Shown: positions 8,069 through 16,973 of the stretch, piece by piece
Layout: each line of letters starts with the position of its first letter
How positions within the stretch are numbered: the first letter of the stretch is position 1
Source: an uncultured Lachnospiraceae bacterium
GTDB taxonomy: Bacteria > Bacillota > Clostridia > Lachnospirales > Lachnospiraceae
Assembly: GCA_947382625.1 (NCBI GenBank)
Contig: CANDAG010000024.1
Coordinates: 1 to 57,224, forward strand
Length of the DNA stretch: 57,224 nt
Reading direction: 5' to 3'
Position numbers and translations under genes: made by a program
Notes under the pieces: generated by a model
Databases searched by the model: none
What the model saw: only the letters and a program-made list of their open reading frames with translations
Told to the model about the DNA's origin: nothing

Positions 8069-8533
8069 TTACTTTTCTCTGGTAAAACGTTTACTTCCTT
8101 TATCCTCATGGGGTCCCTCCCCATAACCGGACATATTCCTCTTTCTTTCATTGCGGGCCGCCTGCTCCACCTCACGGTGGTAGCTCTGCTCACAGTTACG
8201 GCAAAGCCGTCCGCTTTTAATGTCTGTGCCGCAAACCTCACACTTCAGATAGCCGCTTCTGCTCTCTATCACCTCGAACCGGTTTTCTTTCACCATATCC
8301 CGGATGGATTTGTGGGAAACCCCTGTTTCGTCTGATATTTCCGTCACATTGGCTCCCCTGTGCTTCTCAAGGTATCCTCTCACTTTTCCGTAATCATCAT
8401 ATTCCGAAAGATTACATTCCTCGCAGCGATACTCTCCAAGGCCTGAATAAACCAGAATACCGCCGCATTTCTCACATATGATCGGTCTTTTTATTTCCCC
8501 TGTCAGTGCAAATGCACGCATTTTCTCAGCCAT
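8069..8533 (-). CDS. Zinc-ribbon/helix-turn-helix protein, YvyF-like
   Basis: This 154-residue protein begins with a zinc ribbon (CEKCGG...CEEC at about 20-40), continues with a helix-turn-helix-like segment (NVTEISDETGVSHKSIRDMV), then a second ribbon (CEVCGTDIKSGRLCRNC), and ends in a basic tail. The order matches the YvyF-type 'flagellar operon protein' family. No flagellar gene is present in this window, so a general DNA- or RNA-binding role is as likely. GGAGG precedes the ATG. It lies between purD and the SH3 gene and probably shares a transcript with the latter. Confidence 0.75.
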   Translation of the reverse strand: MAEKMRAFALTGEIKRPIICEKCGGILVYSGLGEYRCEECNLSEYDDYGKVRGYLEKHRGANVTEISDETGVSHKSIRDMVKENRFEVIESRSGYLKCEVCGTDIKSGRLCRNCEQSYHREVEQAARNERKRNMSGYGEGPHEDKGSKRFTREK

Positions 8534-8590
8534 CTCTTACCTCCTCAATCTGCTGCGGCAACGGCAGCTTACCGGGTGCCACGTTTTGCG

Positions 8591-9862
8591 CTATACTTCA
8601 TCAATTGCTTTTCCAATGTCATTACGCATATATTTATTGTCAAAGGTGATCCATCCAGTGGCCTTATAGGCATTTTCCCTTGCTTCCTTTAAGTCTCTGC
8701 CCTTTGCGGTAACCCCAAGGACCCTGCCTCCGTTAGTGACAATATCCTCTCCTGAGAGTCTGGTCCCTGCATGGAAGCAGAAGTAGGAATCCTGTCCCTC
8801 AAAATGCTCCAGACCTTTGATCACAAAGCCTTTGTCATACTTAACGGGATATCCCTCCGAGGCCAGCACCACACATACTGCTGCATTATCCTCAAACTGA
8901 AGATCTATGGTATCTAACCTTCCGTCGATACAGGCTTCCATTACCTCTATGATATCGTTTTTCATTCTGGGCAGTACTACCTGTGCCTCCGGATCCCCAA
9001 AACGGGCATTATACTCTAACACCCTTGGGCCCTTTTCGGTAAGCATCAGTCCGAAGAAGATGATTCCTTTAAAAGGTCTGCCCTCTGCTGCCATGGCATC
9101 CACTGTGGCCTGATAAATATGTTCCCGGCAAAACCTGTCAACCTCCTCCGTATAAAAAGGGCTTGGAGAAAAGGTTCCCATTCCGCCGGTATTAAGTCCT
9201 GTGTCCCCGTCACCTGCACGCTTGTGATCCTGGGCGGATGTCATGGTTTTGATCGTCCTTCCGTCCACATAAGAAAGAACCGATACCTCCCTGCCTGTCA
9301 GAAACTCCTCCACCACCAGACGGTTTCCGGCGCTGCCGAACTGCTTATCCTCCATGATCGCCCTGACTCCGTCCTTTGCCTCTTTTATGTCATTGCAGAT
9401 CAGTACTCCCTTTCCAAGAGCAAGGCCGTCCGCCTTGAGCACAATAGGAAAAGAAGCGCCCTCCAGATACCCCAATGCCTTTTGGGCAGAGTCAAAGGTC
9501 TCATAAGCGGCTGTGGGGATATTGTATTTTTTCATCAGATCCTTGGAAAAAGCCTTACTTCCCTCTAAGATTGCCGCATTCTTTCTGGGGCCGAATGCCT
9601 TAAGGCCTGCTGCCTCCAGCTCATCCACAAGACCGCCTACCAAAGGATCATCCATTCCCACAATGGTCAAATCAATCTCCTTTTCTTTGGCAAAAGAAAC
9701 GATCTTATCAAATTCCATAGCCCCTATGGGTACACATTCCGCAATAAGACCGATCCCTGCATTTCCCGGTGCACAGTAGATCTTATCCACCCTTTTGCTT
9801 TTAGCCACACTGTAAGCGATGGCATGCTCTCTGCCGCCGCTGCCTACGATCAATACTTTCAT
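8591..9862 (-). CDS. purD: Phosphoribosylamine-glycine ligase (PurD)
   Basis: GAR synthetase joins glycine to 5-phosphoribosylamine using ATP, the second step of purine synthesis. The 423-residue product has the PurD start GSGGREHAIAYSVAKS, the ATP-grasp core (VLKADGLALGKGV) and the EYNARFGDPEAQ motif with the metal-binding acidic residues. The length is normal. It is the last of four purine genes (purE, purM, purN, purD), 56 bases after purN. It has an AAAGGAG ribosome site slightly far (about 12 bases) from the ATG. Confidence 0.97.
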   Translation of the reverse strand: MKVLIVGSGGREHAIAYSVAKSKRVDKIYCAPGNAGIGLIAECVPIGAMEFDKIVSFAKEKEIDLTIVGMDDPLVGGLVDELEAAGLKAFGPRKNAAILEGSKAFSKDLMKKYNIPTAAYETFDSAQKALGYLEGASFPIVLKADGLALGKGVLICNDIKEAKDGVRAIMEDKQFGSAGNRLVVEEFLTGREVSVLSYVDGRTIKTMTSAQDHKRAGDGDTGLNTGGMGTFSPSPFYTEEVDRFCREHIYQATVDAMAAEGRPFKGIIFFGLMLTEKGPRVLEYNARFGDPEAQVVLPRMKNDIIEVMEACIDGRLDTIDLQFEDNAAVCVVLASEGYPVKYDKGFVIKGLEHFEGQDSYFCFHAGTRLSGEDIVTNGGRVLGVTAKGRDLKEARENAYKATGWITFDNKYMRNDIGKAIDEV

Positions 9863-9918
9863 TTTATTAACCTGCTCCTTTCAAAAGCTGCAATTCCATG
9901 AACAGTCTCTCCAACCGG

Positions 9919-10509
9919 CTACATACTGCATGCAATTTTATTGATGGCTGCAGGAAGGATCACCCATTCTGCCTCCTCCATCACCCGGCGCTGAAGGATT
10001 TGGGGAGTATCCCCCTCCTTCACTTCCACCGCCTTCTGCATGATGATCTCTCCTGTATCCGTCCCTTCGTCCACATAGTGAACGGTAGCGCCTGTTACCT
10101 TTACCCCTCTTGCAAGGGCTGCCTCATGAACCTTAAGGCCATAATACCCTGTACCGCAAAAGGATGGGATCAGAGATGGATGGATATTGATGATCCTGTT
10201 CCGGTAAGTTTCTATCATCTCCGGAGGAAGGATCACCAGAAAGCCTGCCAGAACGATCAGATCAGGCTGCAGTTCTTTCAGCTTATCCAAAAAAGCTCTG
10301 TTAAACTCTCCCCGTGTCTCAAAGCTGGCAGGAGAAATGCAAAAAGCAGGGACTTTCGCCGCTTCTGCTCTTTTCAGCGCATAAGCCCCCGCATTATTAC
10401 TGATCACACCGGATATTTTTGTATTTTTTATTGCACCGCTTTTTGTTCCGTCGATAATAGCCTGAAGATTGGTGCCGCCTCCGGAGACACACACTACAAT
10501 GCTTAACAT
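9919..10509 (-). CDS. purN: Phosphoribosylglycinamide formyltransferase (PurN)
   Basis: This is the folate-dependent GAR transformylase, third step of purine synthesis. The 196-residue product shows the phosphate loop [13 protein letters not shown], the catalytic [10 protein letters not shown] segment (Asn and His of the active site) and the [14 protein letters not shown] motif with the catalytic Asp. Its ATG overlaps the purM stop by seven bases, implying translational coupling. Confidence 0.97.
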   Translation of the reverse strand: MLSIVVCVSGGGTNLQAIIDGTKSGAIKNTKISGVISNNAGAYALKRAEAAKVPAFCISPASFETRGEFNRAFLDKLKELQPDLIVLAGFLVILPPEMIETYRNRIINIHPSLIPSFCGTGYYGLKVHEAALARGVKVTGATVHYVDEGTDTGEIIMQKAVEVKEGDTPQILQRRVMEEAEWVILPAAINKIACSM

Positions 10510-11528
10510 AGCGTCACTCCCTTTTCACCGGCTTCCAATCTTCCCACAAGGTATGCCTTCTCTCCTGCGGCTTCTGCGGCTTTCATCACGCCCTCCGCAT
10601 CCTCCGGTGATACGGCAAGCACCATGCCAAGCCCCATATTATAAGTATTATACATCATCTTTTCTTCCAGCTGTCCCTTTTGCTCAAGAAGCTTAAAGAT
10701 CGCCGGAACAGGATAACTGTCCTTCTCTACTATGGCACATACTCCCTCCGGAAGCATCCGGGGAATATTCTCATAAAAGCCCCCGCCCGTAATGTGACTG
10801 CAGCCCTTCAGGGTAAATCCTGCTTCTTTGATGCTCCGCAGGGCTTTTACGTAGATCCTGGTAGGTGTAAGCAATACCTCCCCCAGGGTCCCTCCAAGCT
10901 CCTCATAATAAGCGGAAAGTCCTTCCTCTGTAATATCAAACACCTTTCTGACCAGTGAAAAACCGTTGCTGTGGACGCCTGAAGATGCCAGTCCCACAAG
11001 CACATCACCGGGTCTGATATTCTCACCCGTGATCAGGTTCTTTTCATCTACCACGCCTACCGCAAAGCCTGCCAGATCATATTCCTCCTCCGGCATCAGA
11101 CCGGGGTGTTCTGCGGTCTCTCCTCCGATCAGCGCCGCCCCTGCCTGCTTACAGCCCTCTGCCACTCCCTTGACGATGGCTGCGATCTTCTCCGGATAAT
11201 TTTTGCCGCAGGCGATATAATCCAGGAAAAACAATGGTTCTCCCCCTGCACAGGCAATATCATTCACACACATAGCCACACAGTCGATCCCTACCGTATC
11301 ATGTTTATCCATAAGGAAGGCCAGCTTCAGCTTGGTTCCCACGCCGTCTGTTCCGGAAACCAGTGCAGGCTTTTCCATATCCCTGATCGCTGCAAGAGAA
11401 AAGGCTCCCGAGAAGCCGCCCAGAGAGCCTAACACCTCCGGCCGCATGGTTTCCTTCACATACTCCTTCATCAATTCCACGCTGCGGTATCCCGCTTCAA
11501 TGTCTACTCCCGCTTTTTTGTAATCCAT
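10503..11528 (-). CDS. purM: Phosphoribosylformylglycinamidine cyclo-ligase (PurM)
   Basis: AIR synthetase closes the imidazole ring, fifth step of purine synthesis. The 341-residue product starts [20 protein letters not shown] and carries the PurM signatures [19 protein letters not shown] and [10 protein letters not shown] chose the ATG at 11528, which has AGAGGA upstream and matches the family N-terminus. The ATG at 11540 has its purine-rich stretch immediately adjacent. It overlaps purN at the 3' end. Confidence 0.96.
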   Translation of the reverse strand: MDYKKAGVDIEAGYRSVELMKEYVKETMRPEVLGSLGGFSGAFSLAAIRDMEKPALVSGTDGVGTKLKLAFLMDKHDTVGIDCVAMCVNDIACAGGEPLFFLDYIACGKNYPEKIAAIVKGVAEGCKQAGAALIGGETAEHPGLMPEEEYDLAGFAVGVVDEKNLITGENIRPGDVLVGLASSGVHSNGFSLVRKVFDITEEGLSAYYEELGGTLGEVLLTPTRIYVKALRSIKEAGFTLKGCSHITGGGFYENIPRMLPEGVCAIVEKDSYPVPAIFKLLEQKGQLEEKMMYNTYNMGLGMVLAVSPEDAEGVMKAAEAAGEKAYLVGRLEAGEKGVTLC

Positions 11529-11614
11529 TTTTCCTCTCATTCCTGCCGCACAGGCGGCATCTGCAATTTAATGTCTGCCATTTTTTTGGTGTCAGCCACT
11601 TTTGTAAAGCAGTG

Positions 11615-12115
11615 TCAATAGTTCTGGTATCCAACCTCACCTAATCGCTCATCCTTCTTCTGGACACTTTCCTTCATCTTCCGGCTGTAGTCCTTAAGCC
11701 TTTCCAAAAGCGCCTCATCAGAGGTTGCCAGAATCCTGGCGGCAAGCAGCCCTGCATTGGCTCCTCCGCCTATGGCCACTGTAGCCACCGGTATGCCCTG
11801 GGGCATCTGAACGATGGAATAAAGAGAATCCCGTCCGCCCAAAGAAGTGGTATGCATAGGGATCCCGATCACCGGCATGGGAAAAATTGCCGCGCACATC
11901 CCCGGCAGATGAGCCGCCATACCTGCTCCTGCTATGATAACCTTAAAACCTTTTTCTTCTGCTGTCTTTGCATATTCAAAAAATACATCCGGCTCCCTGT
12001 GAGCGGAAATGATCCTCATCTCAAAGGAAATTCCAAGCTCTGTCAAAACATCTGCCGCTTTTGCCATAACCGGCATATCCGAATCAGAGCCCATCACAAT
12101 TCCAACCTGTGCCAT
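11615..12115 (-). CDS. purE: N5-carboxyaminoimidazole ribonucleotide mutase (PurE)
   Basis: PurE moves the carboxyl group from N5-CAIR to C4 in purine synthesis. The 166-residue product has the class I signatures MGSDSDMPVM, SAHREPD (with the key His) and GIPMHTTSLGG. The ATG at 12115 follows the family start MAQVGIVMGSDSD. A GTG at 12139 would add eight residues that are not conserved. PurE is the first gene of the purine cluster here. purC, purF, purL, purH and purK are not in the window. Confidence 0.96.
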   Translation of the reverse strand: MAQVGIVMGSDSDMPVMAKAADVLTELGISFEMRIISAHREPDVFFEYAKTAEEKGFKVIIAGAGMAAHLPGMCAAIFPMPVIGIPMHTTSLGGRDSLYSIVQMPQGIPVATVAIGGGANAGLLAARILATSDEALLERLKDYSRKMKESVQKKDERLGEVGYQNY

Positions 12116-12202
12116 AAAAATACCGTACCTTTCCGTCACCTGTCATTTTTTCAAACGCAGGCGCCCATTTTGTGCCTGTTATTCTATAACATTCTTCTTT
12201 TT

Positions 12203-12232
12203 ATCTTACTATAAAACAGGGGGATTACGCAA
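12203..12232 (-). promoter_or_regulatory. Candidate promoter of the purine operon
   Basis: On minus: TTGCGT (12227-12232), an 18-base spacer and TAAGAT (12203-12208), about 90 bases before purE. I looked for a purine riboswitch between this and purE and did not see its conserved core. Confidence 0.45.
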
Positions 12233-12261
12233 CTACATTCTGTGCTTCTCATCCAGAAATC

Positions 12262-12292
12262 GTAGCTATTTGGCCTTCGGCTTGATAGTTAC
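12262..12292. repeat. Palindromic repeat with GCC-GAA-GGC core, copy 1
   Basis: An interrupted palindrome, GTAGCTAT...GCC-TTC-GGC...ATAGTTAC, whose end includes the stop codon of the M29 peptidase. Related copies are at 22579-22609 and, degenerate, 38278-38306. Confidence 0.6.
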
Positions 12293-14343
12293 CGGAAATT
12301 CAACGGACGGTTCAGTTCCTCGCAGCCCGGCAATACAAATCTGCCTTCTTCTATAACAGGGATCACCTGCTCATCCCGGGTGACCACGCTGATCTCTCCC
12401 AGCTCATTATAAGGGATCGTGATATCTGTATGGCAGTTGAAATAGGCTGAGGCCCCCTGCTCTTTCCGCTTCAGAGAACACTCATTATCTTTGGCAATGA
12501 TCTCTTTTCCGTCAGGATTATAAACCCTCACATCCTCCCCATGAGAATAGCAGGTATCTCCCAACGCAAAATGGGGACCGGTCTTCTCAGCGATCAGAAT
12601 GGGAAGCTTATCCTCTATCTGATATTTCCTTGCCGCCGCAAAGGCAGTGGTGTTAGTGCCGATGGCAAACTCTCCCAGCGGCAGGCTCTCGTGGTGGAAA
12701 AGCACATTATCCCTGATATACTTACGGTTTTCCTCCGGGCTTTCAAAATTGCTGCAGTCATAGTCTGCCACCATGCCGTCCTTAAAGGTCACCATAAGAT
12801 TCCGGTATTCCAACTCATTCAGATACACACGGCTTACGTGAAGTATCCCTTCCGTACCTGCAAGCACTGGGGAGGTAAATACCTCTCCCACAGGGATATT
12901 CACATCTGCCACACAATTCTCAAAGTTGGTCTGCCTGCCGTCCTCAGATAAGGGGTGAAGCATTACTTTGAGGTTTGTCTTATTTCCATTCATCCCCTTA
13001 ACAATCACATATTTCCCCAGATCAAGGATATCAATGATCCTTTGCTGCATCTGCTGATAGAGCTTGTAATCCAGGGTATTGATACGGATCACCTCGTCAA
13101 AGATCTCCGGAAAAGCCTCTCCGATCTCCGGCGTAGGAAATGCAATAATGGTAAAGCTTCTCTCCTCCCCCTTAATATAGCGGTTCTGGATCTCTCCTGC
13201 GGCTGACCGGTATTCCACCGAAAGCTTCTGCTGTTCTTTGGACAGGTGCAGCGCTTCCGGTTTTTCCCTAAGCTCCGCAGGCTGTTCCCCAAAGGTTTCA
13301 ACCACCGCCGGCCCGCCGTAAACAGCCGCCTGGTCCTTATACTGCTCATATCCTTCCTTAAGCGCCTCCAGCCGTACCTGGACCAGCTTTTTATCAAGCA
13401 CAAGGGCCAGATCGTCCTTATGATCAAAATCATATTGTTTGTTGGGAGCCGCGCCGAAATATCCCGGTCTGTTTACTCCTTTCAAATAGAGAAGACTGGA
13501 AGGGTACCGGTAAAGGGTTGGCAAAAGTCCCATGGCCCTGAAATTCCCGATCGCCTTTTTGATCATCGGCTCAAAGCCCAGGCTGTAACGGATCTCAACG
13601 GTTTTCTTTTTGGAAATATCTTTATTGCCGGTTATAAAACCGATGCGATACCCTTCTGTGTAGGTATCCGCCATCTTTTTTAGTGTATCCTCCGGCAGAG
13701 AGGACAGATGCTTCCAGGTTTTGATCTCATTATCGGTAATATATTCCCCGAAATAATAGAGGTATCTTTCATCCGACAAGTCTCCCTCCACGATCCTGCA
13801 GGCAAAATCCGATTCCGGCAGGAGCATGTCCGCAAGACGCCTCCCTGCCGCATCCCTTGCATAATCGCTGACATACCAGTATATGCTCTCCTTCAGGGCC
13901 TTTGAGCCTGGAAGGATTTCATCCTCCTTAAGGCTCATGCAGAAGGAGCCGTATATCTCCAAAAACAGCTCCAGACGGATCACGATCTCCTCCAGACGAT
14001 TTTCGAAGACCAGCGGGATCAGACTGCGCAGTTCTCCATACAAGGCGCAGAGTATCTGTCCATATTCCTCCCCCAGCCGTTCTGCGCATACCTGGGGATT
14101 AGCATAGCTTTCCCCGTAATTTTCGGGAAGGATATCCTCATAAAGCTTACGGTTCCTGTGCCTTAGCTCCTTCACCGGACTCTCCTTCAGACCTCCCTCC
14201 CTGATAAAAGCATATTCCCCGCAGACCATGGAAAGAAATGCCGCTGTTTTTACAAAATATTCCTGAAACGCCGCCGGCAGTACAGCTTCACTTTTCAGTT
14301 CATCTATCCTCTCTTTTGCCAATGAAAATCTTTCTTCTATCAT
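12289..14343 (-). CDS. M29-family metallo-aminopeptidase with long N-terminal extension
   Basis: The C-terminal half of this 684-residue protein matches the M29 (thermophilic aminopeptidase, AmpS/AmpT) fold. Putative metal ligands lie in NIPVGEVFTSPV, in EKTGPHFALGDTCYSHG and in CHTDITIPYNELG. These enzymes release N-terminal amino acids in the cytoplasm. The first about 300 residues are an extension that standard M29 enzymes (about 400 residues) lack; its function is unknown. No signal peptide is seen. The ribosome site AAGGGG is seven to eight bases before the ATG. The stop codon lies in a palindromic repeat that may end the transcript. Confidence 0.8.
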   Translation of the reverse strand: MIEERFSLAKERIDELKSEAVLPAAFQEYFVKTAAFLSMVCGEYAFIREGGLKESPVKELRHRNRKLYEDILPENYGESYANPQVCAERLGEEYGQILCALYGELRSLIPLVFENRLEEIVIRLELFLEIYGSFCMSLKEDEILPGSKALKESIYWYVSDYARDAAGRRLADMLLPESDFACRIVEGDLSDERYLYYFGEYITDNEIKTWKHLSSLPEDTLKKMADTYTEGYRIGFITGNKDISKKKTVEIRYSLGFEPMIKKAIGNFRAMGLLPTLYRYPSSLLYLKGVNRPGYFGAAPNKQYDFDHKDDLALVLDKKLVQVRLEALKEGYEQYKDQAAVYGGPAVVETFGEQPAELREKPEALHLSKEQQKLSVEYRSAAGEIQNRYIKGEERSFTIIAFPTPEIGEAFPEIFDEVIRINTLDYKLYQQMQQRIIDILDLGKYVIVKGMNGNKTNLKVMLHPLSEDGRQTNFENCVADVNIPVGEVFTSPVLAGTEGILHVSRVYLNELEYRNLMVTFKDGMVADYDCSNFESPEENRKYIRDNVLFHHESLPLGEFAIGTNTTAFAAARKYQIEDKLPILIAEKTGPHFALGDTCYSHGEDVRVYNPDGKEIIAKDNECSLKRKEQGASAYFNCHTDITIPYNELGEISVVTRDEQVIPVIEEGRFVLPGCEELNRPLNFR

Positions 14344-14401
14344 ATTTATACCCCTTTGCGAGTTTTATTTCATCCCTGCAGATGTGCCCGGGCAACAGCC
14401 T

Positions 14402-14725
14402 TCACTCCACATATGCCCCTGCAAATAAAATGAGGCTCAGCATGCCAAAGGCCATAATATTCACAAAGATTCCCAGTACCGTAAAAAGCCTGAACTTCTC
14501 TGTTTCCGTGGTGGACCAGATTCCCAGTCCCATGCCTGTGGTCATAAAGATCACCGCCAGAAAAGCCGCCGCCGCATATCTCTCGGAAGAGACTCCTCCT
14601 CCCAGATAAGAAAAATAAACGGCAAGCCCCAGCGTAATATTGGCAAGCATTCCCAAAATAGTGGACATGATACCTTTTTCCGTATGCTTTTTGTTGGTAA
14701 AAATAAATCCTTTACTTTTCAGCAT
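14402..14725 (-). CDS. Small polytopic membrane protein (DUF6142-like)
   Basis: This 107-residue protein has three predicted membrane helices (about 20-42, 50-70 and 80-103) after a short basic start (FTNKKHTEKGIMST). The pattern resembles a Lachnospiraceae family I know as DUF6142, but I cannot confirm the match. Function is unknown. It sits between pyrE with its small partner and the M29 peptidase, and the hairpin at 14790-14822 separates it from pyrE. Confidence 0.7.
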   Translation of the reverse strand: MLKSKGFIFTNKKHTEKGIMSTILGMLANITLGLAVYFSYLGGGVSSERYAAAAFLAVIFMTTGMGLGIWSTTETEKFRLFTVLGIFVNIMAFGMLSLILFAGAYVE

Positions 14726-14789
14726 GCATATAAACCTCTCTCACTGTAAAAAGCTTCTGCCTTCCTTATGTCCGCAACGGTTAACAGAT

Positions 14790-14822
14790 GACAGGTCTGC
14801 ACAATAAATGTGCAGACCTGTC
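14790..14822. terminator. Perfect 14-bp hairpin after the pyrE unit
   Basis: GACAGGTCTGCACA and its exact reverse complement surround a five-base loop. It lies 24 bases past the small ORF downstream of pyrE. The T run normally needed for intrinsic termination is weak, so it may act as a transcript-stabilising or processing hairpin instead. Confidence 0.55.
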
Positions 14823-14846
14823 CGAACTGCTGCCCTTCAAGCCTCT

Positions 14847-14999
14847 TTAAAATAAAATCTTTGATTTACCTGCAAGGAGCTTGGCTCCGCCGATCAAAAG
14901 CAGAGTTCCGCAGACAATACCGGTCACCAGTGTGATCACACCAACCGCAATATTCATGGCTCCTGCACCATTCATTATTTTGTATACTCTTTCTTCCAT
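14847..14999 (-). CDS. 50-residue membrane protein co-transcribed with pyrE
   Basis: A 50-codon ORF starts at an ATG with AGGG seven bases upstream, nine bases after the pyrE stop. The product begins MEERVYKIMNGAGAMN and continues into one hydrophobic helix, or a helical hairpin broken by glycines (VGVITLVTGIVCGTLLLIGG), ending in a basic tail (AKLLAGKSKILF). The good ribosome site, codon-like composition and close spacing to pyrE support a real gene. Function is unknown. Confidence 0.75.
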   Translation of the reverse strand: MEERVYKIMNGAGAMNIAVGVITLVTGIVCGTLLLIGGAKLLAGKSKILF

Positions 15000-15008
15000 A
15001 TCAATTCC

Positions 15009-15686
15009 CTACCTTTCCGCACCGTATTGCTCATAATAAGCATCCAGCGCTGCCTTGATGCTGTCATCAATATAGATCTGTCCTTTATATGGTTTATTAT
15101 ATAGATATTCTGTAACTTCCTGCATATTTACGATGGCACCTACATCAAAACCATACTTCTCTTTGATCTCCTCCAATGCACTCTTTTCTCCCTGTCCCTT
15201 TTCCATACGGTTAAGGGATACCATGAGTCCTTTGATCTCAACGTCTGCCTGGGCTCTGATGATCGGGAAGGTTTCCTCAATAGACTTCCCTGATGTGGTC
15301 ACATCCTCTATGATCACCACACGGTCGCCGTCCTTCAGCTTGCTGCCAAGCAGGATCCCTGTGTCCCCATGATCTTTGACCTCTTTGCGGTTAGAGCAGT
15401 AACGGATCTCCTTCCCGTATAATTCGCTGATGGCCATAGTCGTAGCTACAGAAAGCGGGATACCCTTATAGGCCGGTCCGAAAAGCACATCAAAATCAAG
15501 ACCGTAGTTGTCGTGGATCGCCCTTGCATAATATTCTCCCAGTCTGCGGAGCTGTGTCCCTGTCACATATCCTCCCGCATTCATAAAAAAGGGAGATTTT
15601 CTGCCGCTTTTGAGGGTGAACTCACCAAATTTCAGTACCTGACTATCTACCATGAACTCAATAAATTCCTGCTTATAGCTTTCCAT
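15009..15686 (-). CDS. pyrE: Orotate phosphoribosyltransferase
   Basis: PyrE converts orotate and PRPP to OMP in pyrimidine synthesis. The 225-residue protein has the PRPP-binding loop VVIIEDVTTSGKSIEE, the LFGPAYKGIPLS region and the flexible-loop basic residues. AGGAGG precedes the start ATG, and a promoter overlaps the stop of the upstream permease gene. No other pyr gene is nearby. Confidence 0.96.
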   Translation of the reverse strand: MESYKQEFIEFMVDSQVLKFGEFTLKSGRKSPFFMNAGGYVTGTQLRRLGEYYARAIHDNYGLDFDVLFGPAYKGIPLSVATTMAISELYGKEIRYCSNRKEVKDHGDTGILLGSKLKDGDRVVIIEDVTTSGKSIEETFPIIRAQADVEIKGLMVSLNRMEKGQGEKSALEEIKEKYGFDVGAIVNMQEVTEYLYNKPYKGQIYIDDSIKAALDAYYEQYGAER

Positions 15687-15740
15687 TATGATCCTCCTGG
15701 CTTCTTTTTTACATCTGTAAATATTCCCAATGCCTTTTTT

Positions 15741-15769
15741 ATACTATCATAAAGAACTGAAGTTATCAA
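15741..15769 (-). promoter_or_regulatory. Promoter of pyrE
   Basis: On minus: TTGATA (15764-15769), a 17-base spacer and TAGTAT (15741-15746). The -35 overlaps the stop codon of the AI-2E family gene. Confidence 0.55.
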
Positions 15770-16959
15770 TCAGTTTTCGGCGGCGCCGCAGGTTCTTCCC
15801 TGTGTCTTATTTCTTCATGATTCTTTCTGTTCACATCCTCTCTGAGCAGAATATAAACGGTAGAGAGAAGGGGGATAAAGATCAGCATGCCCAATATCCC
15901 CATAAGGCTTCCGCCTATGGTAACCGCTGCCAGGACCCAGATAGAGGGAAGCCCCACGGAATTGCCAACCACATGAGGATAGATCAGGTTTCCTTCCACC
16001 TGCTGCAGCACGATAAACAGCACAACAAACCAGAAGGCCTTCACCGGATCATCCACCAGCATCAGGAAGGCTCCCACAAAGCAGCCGATAAATGCGCCTA
16101 CAATAGGGATCAGTGCCGTAAATGCTATGAGGACGCCGATCATCACCGCATAGTCAAACCGGAAAATCGTCATGGAAACTACAAACATCAGTCCCAGGAT
16201 CACCGCCTCCGTACACTGGCCGGTGATAAAATTGCTGAAATTACGGTTCAGGAGGGTAAGTACCTTGCGGGTGCTTTTGTACAGCTTATGATTGGTGTAG
16301 GCCTTCAGCACCCTGTCAAACTGGTTGCCGAGCCTTTCCTTCTGAGCCAGGATGTAGATGGAAAAGATCAGTGAAATAAAGAAATTCACTGTACTGCTGA
16401 TGATACTGCTTGCCACCGAAAAGGTGGAGCCCAGCATGCTCCCTACCCCGTTCTGCAAAAATCTTACCACCGTATCGGTCAAAGCCTTCCAGTCTATTTC
16501 CAGCTCTTCATACTCGTTCAGCAGCTGTATCAGCTCCGGATTGGCGGCAAAGATCACCTCCAGCTGACTGATCATGCTGTCCCAAAAGGCCGGGATCTTA
16601 TTTGTAAGCACCCTGATGGTTCCTGCAAGCTGAGGGATCACGGTAACAAGCACCAGGGTAACTGCCAGAATCACTGCCAGATAAGCCAGAGCAAGACTGA
16701 TACCTCTGCTGCACTTTAAAAGAAGTTTATTCGGTCTGGCTTTCTGTTTTTCTTTTCCAAAGAGCCTGTTTTCAAAAAAACTCATAGGAATATTGATCAC
16801 AAATGCGATCATCCCGCCTATGATGAAAGGTCTTACGATCCCCACCAGGAATACCGCCATACTGCAGAGCAGATCAAATTTCATAAGCGCCAATACCATC
16901 AGAGCCGTAAAAAGAATCAGTCCCCTGACTTTTCTTAAGTTTTTCCTGTTTAAATTCAT
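15766..16959 (-). CDS. AI-2E family transporter (UPF0118 permease)
   Basis: A 397-residue polytopic protein with about eight membrane segments in the UPF0118 arrangement. There is a helix pair near the N-terminus (including FDLLCSMAVFLVG), a soluble stretch in the middle, and the conserved C-terminal block (LIPIVGAFIGCFVGAF and QQVEGNLIYPHVVGNSVGLP). Members have been linked to autoinducer-2 export, Na+/H+ exchange or other solutes, so the substrate is open. The start at 16959 has AAGGAG upstream. It follows the dipeptidase gene, whose stop lies within that ribosome site, so the two are co-transcribed. Confidence 0.88.
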   Translation of the reverse strand: MNLNRKNLRKVRGLILFTALMVLALMKFDLLCSMAVFLVGIVRPFIIGGMIAFVINIPMSFFENRLFGKEKQKARPNKLLLKCSRGISLALAYLAVILAVTLVLVTVIPQLAGTIRVLTNKIPAFWDSMISQLEVIFAANPELIQLLNEYEELEIDWKALTDTVVRFLQNGVGSMLGSTFSVASSIISSTVNFFISLIFSIYILAQKERLGNQFDRVLKAYTNHKLYKSTRKVLTLLNRNFSNFITGQCTEAVILGLMFVVSMTIFRFDYAVMIGVLIAFTALIPIVGAFIGCFVGAFLMLVDDPVKAFWFVVLFIVLQQVEGNLIYPHVVGNSVGLPSIWVLAAVTIGGSLMGILGMLIFIPLLSTVYILLREDVNRKNHEEIRHREEPAAPPKTD

Positions 16960-16973
16960 AATTGTATATCTCC

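Noticed and set aside
12116-12289. Purine riboswitch before purE
   Set aside because: The three-way junction core and its conserved loops are not present on the minus strand.
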